DNA from: Caryophanales bacterium
GTDB taxonomy: Bacteria; Bacillota; Bacilli; Alicyclobacillales; SLC66
Reading direction: 5' to 3'
Length of the DNA: 6,827 bases
Assembly: GCA_027341705.1 (NCBI GenBank)
Contig: DAIELO010000061.1
Coordinates: forward strand, 1-6,827
Program-made: the position numbers and the translations under genes
In this document: positions 1-5,432 of the stretch, piece by piece
Position numbering within the stretch: the stretch's first letter is position 1
Layout: each line of letters starts with the position of its first letter
The notes under the pieces: generated by a model
The model's database searches: none
What the model was told of the DNA's origin: nothing
The model's input: only the letters and a program-made list of their open reading frames with translations

Positions 1-55
1 AAATCCGTGTGCTTAAAGAGCGGCGCGCTTAATTGGGAATAATGGGTCGGGTATA

Positions 56-67
56 TAGTGAACACTA
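56..67. repeat. Short perfect inverted repeat
   Basis: TAGTG-AA-CACTA is a 12-bp inverted repeat with 5-bp arms and a 2-nt centre. It is too short for a terminator and resembles a dimeric repressor half-site pair. No matching regulator is visible in the window, so the function is unknown. Confidence 0.35.
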
Positions 68-71
68 ATCC

Positions 72-95
72 GTGATTTAATTCGGAAAAAATCAC
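72..95. repeat. Inverted repeat with 7-bp arms
   Basis: GTGATTT (72-78) and AAATCAC (89-95) form perfect 7-bp arms around a 10-nt loop. The stem is AT-rich and lacks a T-run, so it is a poor terminator. It abuts a second inverted repeat of similar shape at 96-121, which makes the pair more noticeable than either alone. Confidence 0.45.
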
Positions 96-121
96 ACCCG
101 AAAAATCTTGCAATTTCGGGT
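96..121. repeat. Inverted repeat spanning the tig promoter -35
   Basis: ACCCGAAA (96-103) and TTTCGGGT (114-121) are perfect 8-bp arms around a 10-nt loop. The loop holds the proposed -35 element TTGCAA (108-113), so a protein bound to the arms could control that promoter. The right arm is also part of the octamer TCGGGTAT (116-123), which occurs earlier at 47-54. This could be an operator, a recombinase or excisionase site, or a weak hairpin. No known operator consensus was recognised. Confidence 0.5.
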
Positions 122-136
122 ATTTGAAGATAAAAT
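108..136 (+). promoter_or_regulatory. Candidate sigma-A promoter for tig
   Basis: The -35 TTGCAA (108-113, 4 of 6 matches to TTGACA) and the -10 TAAAAT (131-136, 5 of 6 matches to TATAAT) are separated by exactly 17 bp. Transcription would start near 143, giving a leader of about 95 nt that runs through the tRNA-like fragment before tig. No other gene start lies in this leader. The call rests on consensus match and spacing only. Confidence 0.55.
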
Positions 137-164
137 GATTATTGCTTTATGCGTTGCAGAACCG

Positions 165-210
165 CCTTTTAAGCTGCGGGTCGGGGGCTCGAATCCCTCC
201 TGGGACGCCA
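165..210 (+). pseudogene. 3' half of a tRNA gene, 5' half missing
   Basis: The segment has the order of a tRNA 3' half: an anticodon-type loop CTTTTAA (166-172, anticodon position TTT at 168-170), a 3' anticodon strand GCTGC (173-177), a 5-nt variable region GGGTC (178-182), a T-arm with stem GGGGG (183-187), loop CTCGAAT (188-194) and stem CCCTC (195-199), an acceptor strand CTGGGAC (200-206), a discriminator G (207) and an encoded CCA (208-210). The matching 5' acceptor strand GTCCCAG and a D-arm are absent upstream. The nearest 5' anticodon strand, ACCGC (161-165), pairs at only 3 of 5 positions. The T-loop starts C rather than the near-universal T. The anticodon position would read Lys, but a G discriminator and an ACCGCCTT-type arm are, from memory, also typical of Arg(UCU/CCU) tRNAs, so the isotype is unresolved. 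It cannot fold as a complete tRNA. It may be a displaced att half or a decayed gene. Confidence 0.7.
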
Positions 211-222
211 TTACTATACGGT

Positions 223-227
223 GGAGG
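223..227 (+). promoter_or_regulatory. Ribosome binding site of tig
   Basis: GGAGG lies 10 nt before the ATG at 238. It fixes the trigger factor start there rather than at an in-frame upstream TTG at 142, whose extension would translate the tRNA-like segment. Confidence 0.85.
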
Positions 228-237
228 AAATTGGTTT

Positions 238-1530
238 ATGGCAGTAAAATGGGAAAAAACGGAACCTAATACAGGTGTGCTTGAAGTAGAAGTAGCTGCA
301 GAACAGTTTTCGGATGCGTTAGATCAAGCGTTTAAAAAAGTAGTGAAGACAGTGGCAATGCCGGGCTTTCGTAAGGGGAAAGTGCCGCGCAAAATATTTG
401 AATCGCGTTATGGTGTAGAGTCTTTGTATCAAGATGCACTAGATCTAGTTGTTCCGAATGCTTATTCGGCGGCTGTATTTGAAGCGCAATTGGTACCTGT
501 GGATCGGCCTAAAATTGATGTGGTGCAAGTAGAGGCGGGTAAACCGTTGCTATTTAAAGCAACCGTCACGCTAAAGCCAGAAGTGACACTTGGCGATTAC
601 ATAAATATTCCGTTTGAAGATAAAACATTTGAAGTGACCGATGAGATGTTGGATGAGGAATTGCAAAAACTTCGCAGCGGTCATTCGGAACTGCATGTGC
701 TTGAAGATGGCGAAGCAGAGGCAGGCGATCTGCTGGTAATGGATTTTAATGGGTTTGTCGGTGGAGAAGAGTTTGAAGGCGGAGAAGCCGAAAATTATCA
801 ACTGGAATTAGGCTCAGGAACGTTTGTGCCGGGTTTTGAAGATCAGTTGATTGGCGTCAAAGCGGGGGAAGATCGTGAAGTGAAGATCACATTCCCAGAA
901 GAATACCATGTCAAATCTTTAGCAGGACAAGATGCACTGTTTCAGATTCACGTACATGATATTAAGCGTAAAACGCTACCTGAACTTGATGATGATTTTG
1001 CCAAGGACATTAGTGAGTTTGACACGATTGAAGAATTGAAGGCTGATGTGCGTCATCAGTTGGAGCATGAAGCGGAGCACCAGCATGAGCACTACATTGA
1101 GGATCAAATCATCGCTAAAGTGGTGGAAAATGCTACTGTAGATATTCCGGCAGTGATGATTGAAGATGAAATTGATGTGCAGATTAATGAGTTTGGTTCC
1201 CGTTTAGAACAACAGGGGATTCCACTGGATGCATATCAGGAATTTACAGGTACGACAAAAGATGAACTGCGAGATCAGTTCCGTCAAGAAGCGGAACGTC
1301 GCGTCAAATCTAGCTTGGTGTTAGAGGCGATTGCAATCAAGGAGAATATTTCGCTGGTAGAACAAGAAATTGATCTTGAACTGCAAAAAGTGGCGGATGC
1401 TACTCAGCTAGAGTTTGATCGCGTGAAGGAAATTATCGGTAGCCGAGATCCTGGATTTGCAGGAATAAAAAGCGATATTGTGTCACGCAAGACTGTTCAA
1501 TTTTTGGTAGAGCGTAGCACAGAGGCGTAA
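238..1530 (+). CDS. tig: Trigger factor (ribosome-associated chaperone and prolyl isomerase)
   Basis: Trigger factor binds near the ribosomal exit tunnel, shields nascent chains and catalyses cis-trans isomerisation of prolyl bonds in the cytoplasm. The product is 430 aa, normal for the family. Residues 1 to about 115 form the N-terminal ribosome-binding domain with the signature GFRKGKVP at 43-50. About 160-245 is the FKBP-like isomerase domain (GDLLVMDFNGFVGG, then a VPGFEDQLIG segment and a conserved end at about 234-250). The rest is the helical C-terminal chaperone domain. The ATG at 238 is chosen because of the GGAGG at 223-227 and because family members begin at this point. A histidine-rich patch (His 273, 277, 281, 283, 285) sits in the early C-terminal domain. 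The gene is followed by a hairpin terminator and then clpP, so tig may be expressed alone or with some read-through. Identification is firm. Confidence 0.97.
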   Translation: MAVKWEKTEPNTGVLEVEVAAEQFSDALDQAFKKVVKTVAMPGFRKGKVPRKIFESRYGVESLYQDALDLVVPNAYSAAVFEAQLVPVDRPKIDVVQVEAGKPLLFKATVTLKPEVTLGDYINIPFEDKTFEVTDEMLDEELQKLRSGHSELHVLEDGEAEAGDLLVMDFNGFVGGEEFEGGEAENYQLELGSGTFVPGFEDQLIGVKAGEDREVKITFPEEYHVKSLAGQDALFQIHVHDIKRKTLPELDDDFAKDISEFDTIEELKADVRHQLEHEAEHQHEHYIEDQIIAKVVENATVDIPAVMIEDEIDVQINEFGSRLEQQGIPLDAYQEFTGTTKDELRDQFRQEAERRVKSSLVLEAIAIKENISLVEQEIDLELQKVADATQLEFDRVKEIIGSRDPGFAGIKSDIVSRKTVQFLVERSTEA

Positions 1531-1534
1531 CTTC

Positions 1535-1550
1535 GTGTAAAATGATACAC
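1535..1550. repeat. Inverted repeat just after tig
   Basis: GTGTA (1535-1539) and TACAC (1546-1550) flank a 6-nt centre directly downstream of the tig stop. It could be a small operator for clpP or simply an mRNA hairpin. No family consensus was recognised. Confidence 0.3.
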
Positions 1551-1557
1551 AAGAATT

Positions 1558-1590
1558 AATAAGGCACTCAAAGTTGTGCCTTATTTGTTC
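1558..1590 (+). terminator. Intrinsic terminator or attenuator between tig and clpP
   Basis: AATAAGGCAC (1558-1567) and GTGCCTTATT (1576-1585) form a perfect 10-bp stem with an 8-nt loop, followed by a U-rich but interrupted tail (TTGTTC). The stem is of medium strength and the tail imperfect, so read-through into clpP is plausible. I saw no well-spaced sigma-A promoter between this hairpin and clpP, which favours partial read-through or an atypical promoter. Confidence 0.7.
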
Positions 1591-1595
1591 CTAAT

Positions 1596-1608
1596 AGACG
1601 CGCCGTCT
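1596..1608 (+). promoter_or_regulatory. Small hairpin in the clpP leader
   Basis: AGACG (1596-1600) and CGTCT (1604-1608) pair around CGC, 13 nt before the clpP ribosome binding site AGGAGGG (1622-1628). The GC-rich stem stands out in AT-rich surroundings. It may affect mRNA stability or translation, or act as an operator. Function is unknown. Confidence 0.35.
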
Positions 1609-1635
1609 GTTGCAATAGTGCAGGAGGGATAGCAC

Positions 1636-2226
1636 ATGAACTTAGTGCCAATGGTCATTGAGCAGACAAGTAGAGGTGAACGGGCGTACGATATTTATTC
1701 ACGCCTTTTAAAAGATCGAATTATTTTTATTGGGACTCCGATTGACGATTATGTAGCTAATTCAGTGGTGGCACAAATGTTGTTTTTAGCTTCTGAGGAT
1801 GCAGATAAAGATATTAGTCTGTATGTGAATAGCCCAGGTGGATCAGTGACGGCTGGCATGGCGATTTTTGATACCATGCAATATATTAAGCCACAAGTGT
1901 CCACCATTTGTGTCGGCTTGGCGGCGAGCATGGGGTCATTCTTGCTCACAGCGGGTGCCAAGGGTAAACGATTTGCATTGCCAAATAGTGAGATTATGAT
2001 ACATCAACCGCTTGGCGGGGTGAGGGGACAAGCAAGCGATATCAAGATTCATGCAGAATGGATTTTGAAAACCCGGCACAAACTGAATACAATTTACGCT
2101 GAGCGTACTGGTCAACCATTGGATCGCATCGAAAAAGACACTGACCGTGACAATTGGATGTCTGCCGAAGAAGCGAAAGCTTATGGTCTTATTGATGAGG
2201 TGATTTTACGGCCAGATCTAAAATAA
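1636..2226 (+). CDS. clpP: ATP-dependent Clp protease proteolytic subunit ClpP
   Basis: ClpP is the serine peptidase whose two stacked heptamers form the degradation chamber served by ClpX and other Clp ATPases in the cytoplasm. The product has 196 aa, the usual length. The catalytic triad is visible as Ser98 in GLAASMGSF, His123 in IMIHQPLGG and Asp172 in the [13 protein letters not shown] segment. The SPGGSVTAG segment (66-74) that shapes the oxyanion region is present. The N-terminus NLVPMVIEQ is typical and probably trimmed before the Val or Ile, as in other ClpPs. The start is supported by AGGAGGG 7 nt upstream. The stop is 13 nt before clpX, so the two genes are almost certainly co-transcribed. 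I found no CtsR heptad repeat (GGTCAAA type) or CIRCE element in the 105-nt leader. Identification is firm. Confidence 0.97.
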   Translation: MNLVPMVIEQTSRGERAYDIYSRLLKDRIIFIGTPIDDYVANSVVAQMLFLASEDADKDISLYVNSPGGSVTAGMAIFDTMQYIKPQVSTICVGLAASMGSFLLTAGAKGKRFALPNSEIMIHQPLGGVRGQASDIKIHAEWILKTRHKLNTIYAERTGQPLDRIEKDTDRDNWMSAEEAKAYGLIDEVILRPDLK

Positions 2227-2234
2227 AGGGGGGA
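2226..2234 (+). promoter_or_regulatory. Ribosome binding site of clpX
   Basis: AAGGGGGGA begins at the last base of the clpP stop codon and lies 5 nt before the GTG at 2240. It is G-rich rather than the canonical AGGAGG but is well placed, and it supports the GTG start and translation shortly after clpP termination. Confidence 0.7.
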
Positions 2235-2239
2235 TATCC

Positions 2240-3520
2240 GTGTTTAAATTTAACGATGATAAAGGGCAACTGAAGTGCTCGTTCTGTGGTAAAACACAGG
2301 ATCAGGTACGTAAATTAGTTGCAGGCCCCGGTGTGTACATTTGTGATGAATGCATTGAACTTTGTAATGAGATCGTTGAAGAGGAACTTGGCGAAGAAGA
2401 AGAGTTTGAACTCAAGGATGTTCCTAAACCGACTGAAATTAAGGGCATTTTGGATTCTTATGTGATTGGTCAGGAGCGTGCCAAAAAATCTTTGGCAGTC
2501 GCGGTGTTTAATCATTATAAACGAATCAATGCTAGCTCGAAAAACGATGAAGTGGAACTTCAAAAAAGTAACATCTTGTTAATTGGGCCGACGGGATCAG
2601 GGAAGACTTTGTTGGCTCAGACATTGGCTAAAATCTTAAATGTTCCTTTTGCCATCGCTGATGCCACTTCGCTCACTGAAGCGGGTTATGTTGGTGAGGA
2701 TGTGGAAAACATCCTACTGAAATTGATTCAGTCTGCCGATTATGATGTGGAAAAAGCAGAAAAAGGGATTATTTACATCGATGAAATTGATAAGATTGCT
2801 CGCAAGTCGGAAAATCCCTCGATCACGAGAGATGTCTCGGGTGAAGGTGTACAACAGGCCTTACTTAAGATATTAGAGGGAACCGTTGCTAGTGTGCCTC
2901 CGCAAGGTGGGAGAAAACACCCACATCAAGAGTTTATCCAGATTGACACGACGAATATTTTGTTCATCTGTGGTGGTGCTTTTGATGGAATTGAACCGAT
3001 TATTAAACGTCGCTTAGGAAAAAAAGTGATTGGTTTTGGCACCGCAGATGGCACACGGCATGAAGCACCTAACGAAGAATATCTGACTCGGGTGTTGCCT
3101 GAAGATCTGCTCAAATTCGGATTGATACCTGAATTTGTGGGTCGATTGCCGGTAGTGGCGACGCTTGAAGCATTGAATGAGGATGCGTTGAAGCGGATTT
3201 TGACAGAACCCAAAAATGCGCTTGTCAAGCAGTATCAGCGGCTCTTGGAAATGGACGCGGTGGAACTCGAATTTGCCGACGAAGCACTTACGGAAATTGC
3301 TGTTGAAGCGATCAAACGTAATACGGGTGCTCGGGGACTACGTGCGATCATTGAAGGCATCATGCTCGATGTGATGTATGAACTGCCTGCAAGAGATGAC
3401 ATTAAAAAATGTGTGGTCACCAAAGAAACTGTGTTACTGCGTGAGGAGCCCACTTTAATCGTTGACTCTGGGCAGATCACTGATACGAAAAAGAAAAAGA
3501 AAAAAGAAGAGACAGCGTGA
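2240..3520 (+). CDS. clpX: ATP-dependent Clp protease ATP-binding subunit ClpX
   Basis: ClpX is a hexameric AAA+ unfoldase that recognises degradation tags, unfolds substrates and threads them into ClpP. The product has 426 aa and a GTG start. An N-terminal zinc-binding domain has Cys13, Cys16, Cys35 and Cys38. The AAA+ core shows Walker A GPTGSGKT (116-123), the pore loop GYVG (149-152), Walker B IIYIDEID (177-184), the RKH pore loop (225-227), the IGF loop that docks onto ClpP (264-266), an arginine in GRLP (302) and the sensor-2 motif GARGLR (363-368). All functional residues I know are present, so it should work with the adjacent ClpP. The C-terminus ends in an unusually basic run of six lysines (417-422) followed by EETA. 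The gene closes with a strong terminator, so the clpPX unit probably ends here. Identification is firm. Confidence 0.97.
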   Translation: MFKFNDDKGQLKCSFCGKTQDQVRKLVAGPGVYICDECIELCNEIVEEELGEEEEFELKDVPKPTEIKGILDSYVIGQERAKKSLAVAVFNHYKRINASSKNDEVELQKSNILLIGPTGSGKTLLAQTLAKILNVPFAIADATSLTEAGYVGEDVENILLKLIQSADYDVEKAEKGIIYIDEIDKIARKSENPSITRDVSGEGVQQALLKILEGTVASVPPQGGRKHPHQEFIQIDTTNILFICGGAFDGIEPIIKRRLGKKVIGFGTADGTRHEAPNEEYLTRVLPEDLLKFGLIPEFVGRLPVVATLEALNEDALKRILTEPKNALVKQYQRLLEMDAVELEFADEALTEIAVEAIKRNTGARGLRAIIEGIMLDVMYELPARDDIKKCVVTKETVLLREEPTLIVDSGQITDTKKKKKKEETA

Positions 3521-3538
3521 TTTAGTTTTTATTAAGTG

Positions 3539-3576
3539 AACACGGTGCATGCGACCATCGCATGCACCGTGTTTTT
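3539..3576 (+). terminator. Strong intrinsic terminator after clpX
   Basis: A perfect 16-bp inverted repeat (arms 3539-3554 and 3558-3573) encloses a 3-nt loop CCA and ends in a TTTTT run (3572-3576). The stem is GC-rich in its centre. This should efficiently end the clpPX transcript 19 nt after the clpX stop and insulate lonB from it. Confidence 0.93.
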
Positions 3577-3577
3577 C

Positions 3578-3607
3578 GTTTAATCCAATAGCTTCCTGGT
3601 TATACTT
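3578..3607 (+). promoter_or_regulatory. Candidate sigma-F (forespore) promoter for lonB
   Basis: GTTTA (3578-3582) fits the sigma-F -35 consensus GYWTA. GGTTATACTT (3598-3607) fits the -10 consensus GGNNANANTT at every fixed position. The spacer is 15 nt, the usual value. Transcription would start near 3614, about 24 nt before the GTG of lonB. From established knowledge, B. subtilis lonB is transcribed in the forespore under sigma-F. A sigma-A reading using TATACT (3601-3606) is possible, but its -35 at 17 bp (GTTTAA) is poor. Both readings overlap, so dual use cannot be excluded. Confidence 0.65.
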
Positions 3608-3623
3608 AATAAGAACTAGATAG

Positions 3624-3630
3624 AGAGAGG
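3624..3630 (+). promoter_or_regulatory. Ribosome binding site of lonB
   Basis: AGAGAGG lies 7 nt before the GTG at 3638. It is weaker than the sites of clpP and lonA but correctly spaced, and it sets the start just before the hydrophobic N-terminal segment. Confidence 0.65.
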
Positions 3631-3637
3631 CGATTTC

Positions 3638-5338
3638 GTGGATCCGACGCTGTTATTTTTAGGTTTAGTGCAACTTATTTTTGCGGGTGTTGTCGCGGGT
3701 TACTTTATTTCACAGATGAGGAATCAACAGCGTCATCGTGTGTCCATTGACCGTGATTCAGCTCGTGAACTGGAAAAGTTACGGTTGATGAGGGCAATCA
3801 GTTTGACAGAGCCATTGGCAGAACGCGCCAGACCTTCGACGCTTTCTGATATTGTCGGACAAGAAGAAGGGGTGCGTGCATTGCGTGCTTCCTTGTGCGG
3901 ACCTAACCCCCAACATGTGATTATTTACGGGCCCCCGGGCGTAGGGAAAACTGCTGTGGCGCGTGTGTTACTTGAAGAAGCAAAGCGAATGGTCTACTCT
4001 CCATTTGATAACAATGCGGTGTTTTGTGAAATGGATGCCACGACGGCACGTTTTGATGAACGTGGCATTGCAGACCCACTGATTGGTTCGGTACATGATC
4101 CGATTTACCAAGGGGCAGGTTCGATGGGAGTGGCAGGCATACCTCAACCCAAACCAGGTGCGGTAACGAAGGCGCATGGGGGTGTGCTTTTTATTGATGA
4201 AATTGGGGAGTTGCATCCCATTCAAATCAATAAACTGCTTAAAGTATTAGAAGATCGCAAGGTGTTTTTTGAGAGTGCGTACTATAGCCAAGATGATGCC
4301 AACATTCCACCGCACATTCACGATATATTTCAGAACGGCCTACCTGCTGATTTTCGACTAGTGGGGGCAACTACCAAGAATCCGGAAGATTTGCCACCAG
4401 CCATTCGCTCGCGTTGCATTGAAGTATTTTTCAGGCCGCTGTTACCCAATGAGATTACGGAAATCGTTCGTAAAGCGGCGAATAAGGTGGATTTGCATAT
4501 GACCGAAGCGGCGATCATGGCAGTCAAACGCTATGCGACCAACGGCCGGGACGCGGTCAATATGGTACAACTGGCGGCCGGCATCGCACTGGTGGAAAAC
4601 CGCCAAGAAATCAATCAAGCGGATGTAGAATGGGTGGCACAAAGCAGTCAATTGCCACCGCGACCTGACAAACAGATTGGTACTCAACCACAAATTGGCG
4701 TAGTCAATGGGCTCGCGGTGATTGGCCCGATGTCTGGGGTGTTATTGGAAATTGAAGCCGTGGCACGAAGAGCGTTTACATCGGGAAATGGCAAAGTAAG
4801 TGTGACAGGTGCAGTGGAGGAAGAAGAGCTAAATGGTGGGAAACGTGTCGTGAGACGGCGCAGCATGGCGATGGGGTCGCTTGATAATGCCATTACAGCA
4901 CTAAAAAACGTACTACCCGTCAATGTGCAAGATTACGATATCCATCTTAATTTCCCAGGTGGCATACCAGTGGATGGGCCATCAGCAGGCATTTCGATAG
5001 CAGTGGCTATTTATTCTGCCATCATGAATGTGCCGATTGATCATCAAGTGGCCATCACCGGGGAGGTTTCCTTAAAAGGCGAGGTCAGGCCGGTTGGCGG
5101 TATTTTGGCAAAATTAGATGCGGCGCGTCGATCGGGAGTGAAGCGAGTCATTCTATCGGCTGAACAGACGGAGCGAGAAATGTCTAGTATAGGCATAGGC
5201 TTAGAAATTCATTTCGTCCACAAATTGGAGGATGTGATTAAATTAGCGTTGGTTCCGGAGTCTCGGTCCGCGTTGAATGATATGGCAAAACCACCGTTAC
5301 ACATAGGGCCTGCCACCATTGCACAAGGTAGTATCTGA
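3638..5338 (+). CDS. lonB: Membrane-anchored ATP-dependent protease LonB
   Basis: LonB is a AAA+ serine protease that lacks the large N-terminal substrate domain of LonA and is held at the membrane. The product has 566 aa, close to the roughly 550 aa usual in Bacillus. Residues 5 to about 26 form one hydrophobic segment (LLFLGLVQLIFAGVVAGYF), probably a transmembrane anchor, followed by a basic stretch that suggests the bulk is cytoplasmic. The ATPase domain has Walker A GPPGVGKT (98-105) and Walker B VLFIDEIG (183-190), with the long insert between them typical of the family. The C-terminal protease domain has the catalytic Ser449 in PVDGPSAG and Lys492 in GGILAKLDAA, spaced 43 residues as in Lon. 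In B. subtilis lonB is sporulation-associated, and the promoter seen here agrees. The gene stands alone between a terminator and the lonA promoter. GTG start. Identification is firm; substrates are unknown. Confidence 0.95.
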   Translation: MDPTLLFLGLVQLIFAGVVAGYFISQMRNQQRHRVSIDRDSARELEKLRLMRAISLTEPLAERARPSTLSDIVGQEEGVRALRASLCGPNPQHVIIYGPPGVGKTAVARVLLEEAKRMVYSPFDNNAVFCEMDATTARFDERGIADPLIGSVHDPIYQGAGSMGVAGIPQPKPGAVTKAHGGVLFIDEIGELHPIQINKLLKVLEDRKVFFESAYYSQDDANIPPHIHDIFQNGLPADFRLVGATTKNPEDLPPAIRSRCIEVFFRPLLPNEITEIVRKAANKVDLHMTEAAIMAVKRYATNGRDAVNMVQLAAGIALVENRQEINQADVEWVAQSSQLPPRPDKQIGTQPQIGVVNGLAVIGPMSGVLLEIEAVARRAFTSGNGKVSVTGAVEEEELNGGKRVVRRRSMAMGSLDNAITALKNVLPVNVQDYDIHLNFPGGIPVDGPSAGISIAVAIYSAIMNVPIDHQVAITGEVSLKGEVRPVGGILAKLDAARRSGVKRVILSAEQTEREMSSIGIGLEIHFVHKLEDVIKLALVPESRSALNDMAKPPLHIGPATIAQGSI

Positions 5339-5353
5339 GATGGTGCACAAAAG

Positions 5354-5370
5354 CAACGTGCGAGTCGTTG
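5354..5370. repeat. Short inverted repeat between lonB and lonA
   Basis: CAACG (5354-5358) and CGTTG (5366-5370) pair around a 7-nt centre, ending two bases before the proposed lonA -35. There is no T-run, so it is not a terminator. It is positioned as a possible operator, but the repeat is short and could be chance. Confidence 0.3.
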
Positions 5371-5372
5371 GT

Positions 5373-5401
5373 TAGACAAAGCCATCTAATTTCGATACAA
5401 T
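5373..5401 (+). promoter_or_regulatory. Candidate sigma-A promoter for lonA
   Basis: TAGACA (5373-5378) matches the -35 TTGACA at 5 of 6 positions and TACAAT (5396-5401) matches the -10 TATAAT at 5 of 6, with an ideal 17-bp spacer. The start of transcription would fall near 5408, about 25 nt before the GTG. This gives lonA its own vegetative promoter distinct from lonB. No CtsR or CIRCE operator overlaps it. Confidence 0.75.
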
Positions 5402-5417
5402 GCGATGAGATATAAGC

Positions 5418-5426
5418 AAGGAGGTG
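5418..5426 (+). promoter_or_regulatory. Ribosome binding site of lonA
   Basis: AAGGAGGTG is a near-perfect complement of the 16S rRNA 3' end, and its GGAGG core ends 8 nt before the GTG at 5433. It fixes the start of the partial lonA gene and predicts strong translation. Confidence 0.88.
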
Positions 5427-5432
5427 TGCTTT

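Larger units (their letters stand above)
1..107. other. Non-coding left edge; possible end of an upstream gene
   Basis: No convincing gene lies here. Two plus-strand frames are open from the left edge and stop early: one at the TAA at 30-32, with a tail reading IRVLKERRA, and one at the TAA at 40-42. Either could be the last codons of an upstream gene, but neither is long enough to identify. The rest is AT-rich and contains several short inverted repeats, annotated separately, and the octamer TCGGGTAT at 47-54, which recurs at 116-123. If the tRNA fragment further right is an integration scar, this stretch would be the edge of the inserted DNA. That is inference. Confidence 0.4.

Noticed and set aside
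29..57. Possible second promoter TTAATT, 17 bp, TATATA
   Set aside because: Only 3 and 4 of 6 matches respectively; far weaker than the candidate at 108-136.
142..237. In-frame upstream extension of trigger factor starting at a TTG
   Set aside because: It would translate the tRNA-like segment, has no ribosome binding site, and the ATG at 238 has a good GGAGG and the normal family N-terminus.
571..801. Minus-strand open frames opposite tig, clpP, clpX, lonB and lonA (for example this one)
   Set aside because: They lie wholly within well-identified conserved genes on the other strand, show no family resemblance and lack ribosome binding sites; they are shadows.
1563..1580. GGCACTC resembling half of a CIRCE element upstream of clpP
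   Set aside because: The second arm GAGTGC and the 9-nt spacing are missing; the sequence is explained by the terminator stem.
3500..3506. A AAA AAG slippery heptamer before the clpX terminator hairpin, suggesting programmed frameshifting
   Set aside because: The heptamer is not in the codon register needed for -1 slippage, and the hairpin lies about 30 nt away and is explained as a terminator.
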